64,000 nucleotides of DNA from Galdieria partita (Eukaryota; Rhodophyta; Bangiophyceae; Galdieriales; Galdieriaceae). The DNA lies in the NCBI GenBank assembly GCA_025991245.1, contig BQMJ01000075.1:62001-126000 (forward strand), given 5' to 3'. The notes below the pieces were generated by a model. That model was not told the DNA's origin, ran no database searches, and saw only the letters and a program-made list of their open reading frames with translations. Below, piece after piece: positions 53,191-63,113 of the stretch. The number at the start of each line of letters is the position of its first letter. Within the stretch, counting starts at the first letter, position 1. A program made the translations under genes and the position numbers.

Positions 53191-55596
53191 TCACTTTTCT
53201 TTTTCCAATAAAACTCGAAATCTTTCAGAAAAGCCTTCTCTACAAAGAAACTCAATATAGTCTGGCACTGATAAACTACCTTTGGCCTCCTTAAATGGTA
53301 ATGGAGTAACATAGACAATACTTATGCAGTGTCGCCAATCAATACCTTTGGAATCCAATAAACCGAAATCTACAATCCTTCCAGAATCATCTTCTTCTAA
53401 CGTGATGGTAAACTCTTCATTCAAAATCAAACCAATTAAGTTTAGTAACTGAGGCTTATCTGTTACTTTCACTCGTCTCCTCTTCTTCTTAGGTTTTTGG
53501 CCACTTTGGGAACTTGACATTGATTCTTGTTTGCTCTTTGACCTACTAGTGGATAAGTTCGCCGATTCTGAAGTATTCCATGCATCTTCCTTGAAAGAAG
53601 GTGGCAAAAAGGAGTTTTCGATAGCAGCAGAGTCACGATTATGGTTATAAAATGAAGATATAGATACTTGAAAAAAGTATATATGCCATTGAGAATTCAC
53701 AATATCCACAAAAATATAGTCAAATCGAGGATGTCGTTCTTCCAGTAATATCCAACAGGAATGAGTAAACTTTTTCATGGGAGGATCAAATTCTTCTCTA
53801 GTCAACCGAACCCAACTATTACAAGATAAACTTAAGTTTCTATAAGGTTTGCTGTCGGAACGGATCGTCACTTCTTCTGTTCTATTGATGGACCACAAAA
53901 AGAATAATTTTTCAAAAGTCTGTCCTCTTGTGCTCGGATCACTTCGATAACGTTCAAACAATTCAGCCAAGTAATTCTCAGAAGCATATCTTTTAAGGAA
54001 AGAGGATAACAAGATATCACGTGCAACGCTGTTATAAAAGCGTAAGTAGATACGGTTCACTACAACTAATAAACCTCGACTTATATATGCCCCGTCTGCA
54101 ACCGTAATATTAGGTTTATTCCTATCCATGAATAGCTTATAAAGCATAGAATCAAAATCGCTCTTTTCTCTTTCAGACCTAAGTCCATCAAGATAACCAT
54201 TGTGCTTTCTTATCATTTCAGAATATAAATTCGAGGTGAAGTGTATCTTTAGACTTTCGAAATTAGCATCAGGACGATCGTTGGCAAGAAACACCATTTC
54301 GGCTATCATTCTAGGCACTAACCCAGTAAGTTCGACTATTTCATCTGAATGTTGACGAAGAATGGGTGGATAATCTGGTAAATCTTGCCACAAGTCAAAC
54401 TCTTTGAAACTTAGAGGCTCCAAATAGTGTTTGACACCTCCATAACTACTAGGCAAATTATCTTCAAATTGATGATGCTGTGAACCTGCAATAAGAACTC
54501 CACAATAAGGCTGTTCAAGTAAATGAAAAAGTCATTATAACAATAATAGAACATTACTTACTGTATTCATCACTTCCATACTGGTATAAAGTCGAAAGAA
54601 ATCTGGCCACTTATTTGTTTTCTTGCCAAACTCGCGCAACAACACATTATGTTCATCGATAATAAACATATTGCGTGGTCCAAGCCGCATTATACAACGA
54701 CGAATTGCGAAAGCTAGATTCAGATCTTTCTTTTTGATACAAAAATATATCACATGCTTAAGAGGAGCACCATTTAAAGCTTCGTAGTCCCATGACTGAA
54801 AACTCGGCAACTCGTCCAGAATGGAGAAATTCATGTACAGCAGCATTTTCAAGTAAAGTGTAACTATTTGAGAGATGTTGCTGATTTCCTCTAACCATGC
54901 AGCTGCGTTTCCAATATACTGCAGAGGAATCCTACAATGCATTGAAAACACAGCTGCCATATACAGCTCTACGCTCTTTCCTACACCACTTGCTGCCGAT
55001 AGAACATTCTGTCGGCGTGGAAGATTGGGAGCTATCACACCAAGGCTTTCTATGAGTCGATTCCACTTCCTAATAAACTCTCTCGTCAGAAAGATTCTAG
55101 AGATTTTCCCAGCACTTTTTTCCACTGGAAAATCATCGGGAAACTGCTTGGGAGCAACCAACTGCATTAGGTCTTCAAACGTTTCTTTCCCAACTTGGAA
55201 AACTTTACCTCTTATTTGTATTTTTTCTCCAAGAACTGAGGCAACAGTTTTGAAGAAACACTCTTGTTGAAGATTAGGCAGGTTTGTCAACCATACGTTG
55301 CTGAACTTTTCGTCAATTTTACAATCGTCTTGTACAAATATGTCTCTAAAGTCAATATATCTTTCATTGTCTCTGTCACGACCATTTATGACTGAAGCAA
55401 GAATAACTCTTCGACAACCAAAACCAACACGCTTCTTGTCAAAACAAGCCAACGGTTTTGTAAAGCTTCTACTCCATAAACGACAATCTTTTGTTCCAAA
55501 ACACACCTTAGTTTTGAGCGGATACTGAACATTGGTTGAGGAAAGACATGTAGAACGAAACGAAAAAGCAAGGCAACCAACAAGCATTGCAACCAT
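53191..55596 (-). CDS. Large P-loop NTPase of Crinkler type with QVS-type nuclease-like region
   Basis: Two exons (55596-54562, 54510-53191; 51-base intron with GTAAGT), 784 residues. Walker A is SAASGVGKSVELY (residues 200-212) and Walker B NMFIIDEHNVL (309-319), followed after the intron by PYCGVLIAGSQHHQFEDNLP and YLEPLSFKEFDLW. That order (P-loop, DE[H], a strand ending in a small loop with His, then a 'PLS..EF' motif) is how I know Crinkler-type NTPases. Near 608-630 the segment FDYIFVD ... YFFQVSIS resembles the D...Q-x-S core of the REase-like domain of that class. A Lys/Arg patch (KPKKKRRRVKV) lies at ~690. The frame opens 60 codons above the chosen ATG without another ATG. The gene looks whole. 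Confidence 0.7.
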
Positions 55597-57345
55597 CCAA
55601 CGTTGTCTCACAATCTCGAAACCGATGAATGGACACTGCAGCCAATCAATAACGGCTATGGATTTATATAGTCTTAGCCAATTGAATGGTTGTTGTGCAA
55701 ACAAAGAAAAACCTACAAGTTTCACAAAGTGTAAATGAAGTATGTTTGAGTGGAAAATTTGTCTTCCAATGAACAAGTGTAGACTACAATTTGAGTAATT
55801 GTATTTCCTACTATCGATGAAGTTTGACTTGTTCTTTCAAGGAGAAATATTGAACTGCCTTCTCTTAGTTATCGTGATTAGAATGTTGTAAAGTTTGAAA
55901 AAGCACGTTGTTATTTATTCAATTTTTATGTCTTTACAATAACCATGTGAGTGAGGATTCTAGGAGTATCTTTGACATTTGTACATTGTTTACGACAATT
56001 GCCAAAGTGTGTCGCGTGCTAAGATAGAAACGGCTCCCTTGCATATGGTTGACAAATATTTCTAACACAGTCTTTGAATCTTTCTTATGAAAAATATGCT
56101 TTCAAATTATCCAAAATTGGTTTATCTGATACCCTCGTATAATTTATTGTTTCAACAAGAGTCGTTTACATAGTATTTGTCCGGTTATTTTCAGATGATT
56201 GCTTTGCTAAAATGATGGCTTACAATATATATGACAAGTTTTGACTATTTAACATAAGGGATTTTCATTTAAAGTCTTTTTCCTTCAGGCTCAATTTGTT
56301 TTGCTTTCTAAAGTGACAACAAATAAAAGTACTGCTCTCCAAGACATCCATTTGAACTAAAGAACAACTTGCAAGTCATTGAGAAGAAACTGTTTCTTCT
56401 CTAATAATAGTCATGCCCTGTCAAGAAATTAGATGTACGATATCATCTCAAGACAATACATACAAGAGTTTTGAAATAAAAGTAGGTCAAGAATTTATTT
56501 AAACCACCAATATGGAGTTGTACGATTTGTCTTTAAAAGAAAAGGTCCCAATATATTTCCAAGAAACTGTTTGTATAACAATTTGAGACTTTATTCAAAG
56601 GTACAATGTCAAATGTTGTTATGACTACGAGTTAATCTTGGGTAGCTTATAATGACTCATTAATTTAATGCTTAAACATCCAATGATTCATTTTTTAATA
56701 AATATTCACTTTGTGTGGATTCGTGATCAATCGATCTTCTATGATTCCGTTACAACTTTGCATAATCTTCTCTAAAAAGGCGTGTTTATCTTTCTTCTTA
56801 AAAAATACGATCGATATTCTCTTGGAGCATTCATTCAATCCAATTACATGCATAGCCTATAGAATATTTTCCATTCCTTCTTCGAATAAATTATATCTTA
56901 CCTTCCACATTTTCACCTTGGATTTATGAGTCCAATAAAACAAAACTATAAGTTGACAGCTCCAGAATGTCCAACTAGTCCCCTTTGATGGTTGCACCAG
57001 TTGGACTTCAAACAGCGTTGTCAATTGCAAAGATATGAATGATCAAATTCAATATGGTCTCTGACATTGTATTTGCAAGTAGCATAAAGATAACAATATT
57101 CTAAACTATGTTCTCTTCTCATAATAAAAAAGTAAACAGTTAATACCTTTTTATATATAAACTTTTTGATTGAAAGAATCTGTGAAGACGAATGACAAGT
57201 GATGTAGGTCATTAGATGACTTTGGACACTGTTCTATGACAATCATCATATACTTTAGAATACCACTAGTACATTTCAAACATATTTAATTCAAAGGTTG
57301 CAGAGCGAATTACCGAATGAACAATTGAATATACGAATTCAAACT
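55597..57345. other. Gene-poor AT-rich stretch between two NTPase genes
   Basis: About 1.75 kb. A plus-strand frame at 56,711-56,929 lacks motifs. It holds the promoter of the 784-residue gene and the 3' region of no plus-strand gene. Confidence 0.4.
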
Positions 57346-59448
57346 TTATTGCCAACTTAAGAAACTGTGCCGGACTCGTTTAAGTAGATCAATTCCAAAG
57401 TTTTTCAAAAAGGGACGATCAGTAGAAGAGAATGCCTTTTCAAGTCCATTCAATACTTCTTTGTCAATGAGCATTTCTACATCTCTTTCACAAAGAATAA
57501 CAAGTTCACAATTGGAAGGAATCGTAAAAGATTCACTTTCAATAGACATTCCACTACTGAAACAACGACTTTGGTCACCCAACTCGTTTGCAACATTGAA
57601 TGACAATTTTGTACCAACTACAATAAGCATACAATGATTCCTATCAGGTGCGTTGGATAAAACTTGATTAGAAATAGGAACAAGAAATTTTTCTGCTTCC
57701 TCAATAATATCTGACCAGCCAATTCGTTCAGAATTCCAACGACCTTTGCAAGCAACTCCCACAATAAGAACTTTAGAATCAACGGGAGATTGCAATTTCA
57801 ATATAATATCAGGACTATGCGAATTGGTGTCTACTGGAATATAAACTCTATCAAAATAAAGTGCTTCTTGAATAATCTTGTTCCATTCATTACTTCCATA
57901 AGTTTTCCGTTTCTTGTTTGATTCACTCCTTGATTCAGAAACACCAACAGATCTCATGTAATCAAGAGGTAAAGGTTCCCTGATGGGAAGTTTCATTTCT
58001 TTAAATATGGCAGATAACTGACACAACAACTCCCTAAACTCATTTCGTACTTTGGACGAAAGCATCAAAATAAGTCGGATAGCAACAATTCCTTCAAATA
58101 CTCGACACTTTGAAGAGAAGAAGCAATCAACTGGCTCTAATTTGAGTGATCCAAGAAGTATCTTTTCCAATAACGAGAGAGATGATAGATGCTCAAAGTT
58201 TCCAACGAAAACCTTTGGAATCAGCACTTGAAAAGTATCTTGATCAATAGGATATCGATAGAGTCCCATTTCATTACTAGCGTCAAACAAATAAGATTCC
58301 GAGTTTAGTTCATCATATACTTTGAAAGGTATATGAAACAGAGCCATCATCAATAATATGCCAAATTCACTCTTTTTATCCTCGTCTGAAGTTGATATGT
58401 GTTGTATAAACGGTTCAGCACAGATTCTTTGGAAACTATCCTCATTCATACATGATAGACATTCTTCTTTCAACATAAAAGGCTGTCCTCTTGTTTGTAC
58501 ATAATTCAAAAGCATATTCACTGAACGTGTCAGCAAACCAGGGACTCCACCGGTAGAATCCAATAGTGCCTCTGCCAATTCATTTACTGAAAAAGAAGGA
58601 CTACATAGAATATCACAAACTCGATATTGAACCTGTTCTTCGAGATGACTTTTTTCAAGGAATTCAACGATACTGGACGAGTTTAACGGTGATAACGAAA
58701 TAAAGTGTAGCAACACCCTTGGTCCAAAAGCTACAGAATTCTTAATTCTTAAACCCTCGCTTTTCCCAACAACAATAACGAACAGATTGTTTTCGTTACA
58801 CAACTCACGAACAATCTCAAAGAAGTCGTTGTATGGAAAAACTTCACCATCTTGTGTCCTTTCGAAATCAAATTCGTCGTAACTTTCGTCTAGAGCACCA
58901 ACTTCATCAAACACCACAAGAAGAAACTGATCAGTACGCATGTTTAACACTTCACGGATTTTCTCAATTAACATATCAGTTCTAAGTTTAAAGATTTCGA
59001 AACACTCATCAGGGTCTGGTTCTTCAAACCCCGATCGTAGACAGGCCGACTGGTACAACAAGTAAAAAATAGCCCATTTTAGACTTCTTTCCTCAGGATC
59101 AGTTCGTTCAAGTTCTCTCAAGTCAACGTACAAGAAAGCCGAATCTTTTAACCTATCCAAAAACTCTTTCTTGGAAGAGTCCGAAGCAAAAGACGACAGG
59201 GAAGTTTCACTCAACCTCCGTATCAACTCCAAATAGTTGATACAAAAAGTAGTCTTGCCGGATCCAAACATATGAGGCGCGAATGGGATCGTCAAACGGT
59301 AATAGGTACTGCTTAACTGACCCTTAAGTTGCTTTCGGTTATTGTGAAGTTCGTAAAGTTCTTCTGTAACGAGGTACGCATCCTCTTCACGACCCACAAC
59401 AACAGGCTCGAACGTGTCACGAGGAACCCACTTATCACCGAATATCAT
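57346..59448 (-). CDS. P-loop NTPase with C-terminal PD...K nuclease-like module, copy A
   Basis: Single exon, 700 residues from ATG 59448. Walker A is PHMFGSGKTTF (GSGKTT at 62-67), Walker B QFLLVVFDEVGAL (DE at 181-182), a third strand NLFVIVVGKSEGL (sensor-like) and DSTGGVPGLL are typical of STAND/archaeal-ATPase P-loop proteins. The C-terminal third has a Lys/Arg/Ser linker (SESNKKRKTYG), then DRVYIPVDTNSHSPDIIL (PD at 546-547) and VLIVGVACKGRW (ACK at 566-568), then GWSDIIEEAEKFLVP. This spacing is that of a PD-(D/E)xK nuclease fold with Cys in place of the usual acidic residue. No helicase or transposase signature. Closely related to the gene at 60,405. Confidence 0.72.
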   Translation of the reverse strand: MIFGDKWVPRDTFEPVVVGREEDAYLVTEELYELHNNRKQLKGQLSSTYYRLTIPFAPHMFGSGKTTFCINYLELIRRLSETSLSSFASDSSKKEFLDRLKDSAFLYVDLRELERTDPEERSLKWAIFYLLYQSACLRSGFEEPDPDECFEIFKLRTDMLIEKIREVLNMRTDQFLLVVFDEVGALDESYDEFDFERTQDGEVFPYNDFFEIVRELCNENNLFVIVVGKSEGLRIKNSVAFGPRVLLHFISLSPLNSSSIVEFLEKSHLEEQVQYRVCDILCSPSFSVNELAEALLDSTGGVPGLLTRSVNMLLNYVQTRGQPFMLKEECLSCMNEDSFQRICAEPFIQHISTSDEDKKSEFGILLMMALFHIPFKVYDELNSESYLFDASNEMGLYRYPIDQDTFQVLIPKVFVGNFEHLSSLSLLEKILLGSLKLEPVDCFFSSKCRVFEGIVAIRLILMLSSKVRNEFRELLCQLSAIFKEMKLPIREPLPLDYMRSVGVSESRSESNKKRKTYGSNEWNKIIQEALYFDRVYIPVDTNSHSPDIILKLQSPVDSKVLIVGVACKGRWNSERIGWSDIIEEAEKFLVPISNQVLSNAPDRNHCMLIVVGTKLSFNVANELGDQSRCFSSGMSIESESFTIPSNCELVILCERDVEMLIDKEVLNGLEKAFSSTDRPFLKNFGIDLLKRVRHSFLSWQ

Positions 59449-60404
59449 CGTCGCCAAAACGAAATCGGCAATATGCGTCAAAAAGGATATTTCGAAGGAC
59501 ACTTAGTTCCATACTTGTGCGTCGGGTGTTGTACTTTCTGTTGTTGAATTCAAAGAAGAGTGTCTTTGAAATATGAGCAGAAACTTGTGCTGTGTCTTCG
59601 TTCGTCCAGATACCTTTCCAGCTGTTGTATTCAACAGTTATTAGAGCTTTAAGAAAGAGATATATCTCTATCGAGAACGACTCTTGTGTTCATAGTAGAT
59701 ATGCGAGATCAAAAGACACCTTTGAGCATAGTATTTGGAGACGTCTGTGTTTGGTCCTTGCAAAGCGGTACTTTTCTCTGCAATTGTACTTTACTGACTC
59801 CTGTGTATCTCTCTCTCTTGGAAGATACCAGTGTTCAAAGACCTCGTTTATAGCGCTTTAAGTTTTCACAAATAATCTTGTACAAGTATCTTGAACTATC
59901 TAGATAAAGAGATGTTATTCCAAGCCCACTCGAGGAAACCTTGAATAACGGTCCCAATCGGAATAGTATCTACTGCAGCTTGATCTCTTTGTCACTTTTT
60001 TACAACAGTTATAGACAATAGAAACTTGTTTTATGCTGTTTTTGTCTATTTCGGTTGATCAAAGTAACTGTTCTTTTCCATAAAGGGCAGCACAACAGAG
60101 ACCTAAGGGCTTGAGAGATATCGTCACGAGAACCATTTCCGTCAAAAAAAAGAGAATATTGCATAGTTCAAATAGAGAGTACCATATGTGAAATACTTTC
60201 GGAGAAAGAGATACAAATGTTTAAACAAATGAAATTGTGTCTTCCAAGTCATTCTCCTGTGTGATACACTACAAGATGTTGAGTATTATATAAGAAGTGA
60301 ACAACTGACAGCTTTGTCATATCCTCCACATGCATTCAACTCTATAAAGATCATAAAGTGTGATAGAGAAAATCAAAAGGAAGCGAAACTTGGATATAAA
60401 AAAC
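59449..60404. other. Intergenic between the two related NTPase genes
   Basis: About 950 bases with no supportable gene. A plus-strand frame at 59,592-59,861 has no motif. Confidence 0.4.
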
Positions 60405-63113
60405 TCAGGTACTTTGCCTATCTTTTATATAAGTTCTCATACCAGCAACAACTTTGAATTGCAACAAGGAATCATCAATACCCATCTGCTCTAATATGTT
60501 CGAGTCTATGACTCCCATGTCTCGCTCCGAAAACTTGCATAGACATTCGTAACATTGAGTTGATTCTTCCTCAGTTAAATGACAATATACTTTCAAAAAG
60601 TTCATCCAGTCAAAAGAAACTTGCACTGAGCTCGGAGCAGAAATAGTTGATTCTCCTCTTGTCTCTTCCATTCGCATCACATTCATACTTGGACGTGTAC
60701 TTCTTCTTTCCATCCTTCGACGCGTACTTCTTCTTTCCATCCTTCGACGCGTACTTCTTCTTTCCATCCTTCGACGAGTAGTACTTCTTTCCATCCTTCC
60801 ACTATTCCTTTCATATTCTTCATATGGAATACGCCTTAATAAATCTACAAACGAATTGCTCAACAAATCAGAAAGTGGTTTCAGTTGTTCCAACCATCCA
60901 GGATTGTCTGCAAACACTCTTTCAAGTTCTTCGCTAGCCTTGCGACCTAAAAAGGTTTGCAAAGATGTAGTTGAACATACTACAACTTGACAATGAGGAG
61001 GTATCCTCAACCACTCTTCTCGTATATTCTGTGGTTGTCTTTCAGAGTTGATAGAACTGTAAACAATATTATTAGTGTTGTCTTCATAATAAACTCCACT
61101 ATTCAATATCCAATTCTGATTATCACGAAATTGTCTGGAAACTTCTTCAGTATACTTGTTGCTTACAATCAACTGAATGGCTGTTAAATTATTCTGCATC
61201 AATTCAAGCTGTGACGCCACTGGATGTAAAAATTTGGCAACTTCTGCCTTAATCATTGAACGTCCAACACCAGAACTTGACAACTGAAAACATTTCAATG
61301 CAGCACCTATCAAATATACTCTCTTCTTGGTGGTTTCAGTCTCCATAGGCGTTTGCTCTGAAGAAGATTCACCTTGAATAGCAAGGAAAGAATTGTCTTT
61401 CATATCTGTGACTCGAATAAGAACATCAGGTCCATTGGAGTTTTGTCGAATAGGAACAAATATTCCATCTTTTGATAAATACTTTTCAAAAAATGGTTTC
61501 CAAGCAGTGACATGGTAAGTTGCTCCGTTAGCACTATGGATTCTACTCACTGTCGAACTAAATGCTGGAACATAATTGGGAATAGGATCCACTTTTAAGC
61601 TGCCAATGATTTTAGCAGATTCTATTGATATATGTTCTATAAAACTATGTCGAAATATACTCAATTCTCCAAGTTTGGAACAGAAACACCATCGAACATA
61701 AAGAATAAGAGTAAATATAATTTCAAATTTGAAACCACGACTCGAAGGTGAATCAAATCGACTGATCGATGAAAATAAATTACAAATAAAACGAACAGGA
61801 GGAATATTCCGATATCGCGATTGAATATGCTTTAGTACAATCTTTGGAAAAACCAACTTGAAAAATGTTTCATTTCTGCCTCTAAAGGGTATCCTGCTTT
61901 CTCCTTCTGTTCCATTTCTCGAGCAACTCACATAATAAAAACCAAAATGGTTGGCAATATCCAAAACATATTCAGGATAACTTCCTAAACCACCAAATAG
62001 AATCTCTCTCTTTGGAATACGAAATTCAAATATACTCGCAAGAAGCATTGAAGAAAAAACAATCATTGATTCGGGTGTCATACGAGAAAGAGTTACTACG
62101 AGATTCGGAGCAACTTTCTCTATCTTCTCTTTCATTTCATCCTCTGAAAGATCACAAAAACTATTCCAACTCTCACATCTCTTTCCCAATTCATTTAAAA
62201 CATGAACAACATAGTAAGGAACACCACCTGTATAATCATACACTTGTTTGAAGAACCAATCGTGTCCCTCAGGATGACTAGGAAATAATACTTTTAGAAT
62301 AGGTTCATCGTCATAAGTGGTATTTTGTATAAAGTACTTGACAGTTGCTTCTGAAAAAGGATCTAAACGAAGAAAGGATAAAATGACTGGGGAAGTAAGG
62401 GCATCTTGTTGACTAGTTACGACAGCATCTGATCTCCCTGCTAAAACACAAATTACAAAAGGTTGAGTTAAAATTGACGATAAGACTCCAAAAAAAGAAC
62501 AATAGACGGTTTGCACTCGATTTGCTCTTCGTGTAACCATCAAATCCTTAAACATAGTGAATTTGTCGCCTTCCAAAGCTTCAATTTCATCAATAAACAG
62601 ATATAAATAACGTTTCTTGGTTACTTGCAAGAGTTTCTGAAACCATTCCTTTGGACTACCAATACAGGAAAGAACTTGAGAAAGTAGATCTGCACCGTTT
62701 GGAAACTGGGCAAGTGCCTCCTTGCTTATCCACTCAAAAAGCGTAGTTCGAAAGCGATTCCCGTCAGGAACATCGAGAAGATTCAACACAACATATAAAG
62801 TCTCGTTTAATAGTGCGTCTAGAGAACGTTCTCCTATATTGTCCCCTTTTGCAATACCAGGGAGACCCATTTTACCTAAATAGTGCAACAAAACCTCTTT
62901 GTTCATGGAAATAAACGTTTGGAAGTTTTGGCCAAACGTGCTTTTGCCACTCCCATACATTTGGGGAGCGATAGAAACGTGTGGCCGTTGTACTCCAGAG
63001 AAACCTTGCTCATCGCAAAGATGAGAGGCTTGAAAAGCTTCTATAACTTGCAACAGTGCGGACTCACGATTGACAAGGGGATGTTTAACACCTTTAAAAG
63101 AGAAGACGTCCAT
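60405..63113 (-). CDS. P-loop NTPase with PD...K nuclease-like module, basic repeats and SAM-like tail, copy B
   Basis: Single exon, 902 residues from ATG 63113. Walker A is APQMYGSGKSTF (GSGKST at 54-59), Walker B YLYLFIDEIEAL (DE at 175-176), a strand PFVICVLAGRSDAVV and DYTGGVPYYVV follow, as in copy A. The nuclease-like module has GIFVPIRQNSNGPDVLI (PD at 562-563) and VYLIGAALKCF (ALK at ~605-607), then IKAEVAKFLHPV, in register with copy A. Unlike copy A it continues with about three 9-residue repeats of RRMERRSTR and a C-terminal helical domain (WMNFLKVYCHLTEEE ... NILEQMGIDD ... KVVAGMRTYI) that looks like a SAM domain. No frame breaks were seen; the gene looks whole. Confidence 0.72.
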   Translation of the reverse strand: MDVFSFKGVKHPLVNRESALLQVIEAFQASHLCDEQGFSGVQRPHVSIAPQMYGSGKSTFGQNFQTFISMNKEVLLHYLGKMGLPGIAKGDNIGERSLDALLNETLYVVLNLLDVPDGNRFRTTLFEWISKEALAQFPNGADLLSQVLSCIGSPKEWFQKLLQVTKKRYLYLFIDEIEALEGDKFTMFKDLMVTRRANRVQTVYCSFFGVLSSILTQPFVICVLAGRSDAVVTSQQDALTSPVILSFLRLDPFSEATVKYFIQNTTYDDEPILKVLFPSHPEGHDWFFKQVYDYTGGVPYYVVHVLNELGKRCESWNSFCDLSEDEMKEKIEKVAPNLVVTLSRMTPESMIVFSSMLLASIFEFRIPKREILFGGLGSYPEYVLDIANHFGFYYVSCSRNGTEGESRIPFRGRNETFFKLVFPKIVLKHIQSRYRNIPPVRFICNLFSSISRFDSPSSRGFKFEIIFTLILYVRWCFCSKLGELSIFRHSFIEHISIESAKIIGSLKVDPIPNYVPAFSSTVSRIHSANGATYHVTAWKPFFEKYLSKDGIFVPIRQNSNGPDVLIRVTDMKDNSFLAIQGESSSEQTPMETETTKKRVYLIGAALKCFQLSSSGVGRSMIKAEVAKFLHPVASQLELMQNNLTAIQLIVSNKYTEEVSRQFRDNQNWILNSGVYYEDNTNNIVYSSINSERQPQNIREEWLRIPPHCQVVVCSTTSLQTFLGRKASEELERVFADNPGWLEQLKPLSDLLSNSFVDLLRRIPYEEYERNSGRMERSTTRRRMERRSTRRRMERRSTRRRMERRSTRPSMNVMRMEETRGESTISAPSSVQVSFDWMNFLKVYCHLTEEESTQCYECLCKFSERDMGVIDSNILEQMGIDDSLLQFKVVAGMRTYIKDRQST
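60694..60795. repeat. 27-base tandem repeat inside the NTPase gene
   Basis: A 27-base unit, roughly CTTCTTTCCATCCTTCGACG on the plus strand plus seven bases, occurs about three and a half times with few differences. On the coding strand each unit gives RRMERRSTR. The near identity suggests recent expansion by slippage or unequal exchange. Confidence 0.9.

Noticed and set aside
53191-63113. Interpretation of the NTPase genes as transposase or viral genes
   Set aside because: No terminal repeats, transposase DDE core, reverse transcriptase or capsid motifs were seen; the P-loop plus PD...K layout fits cellular NTPase-nuclease families better.
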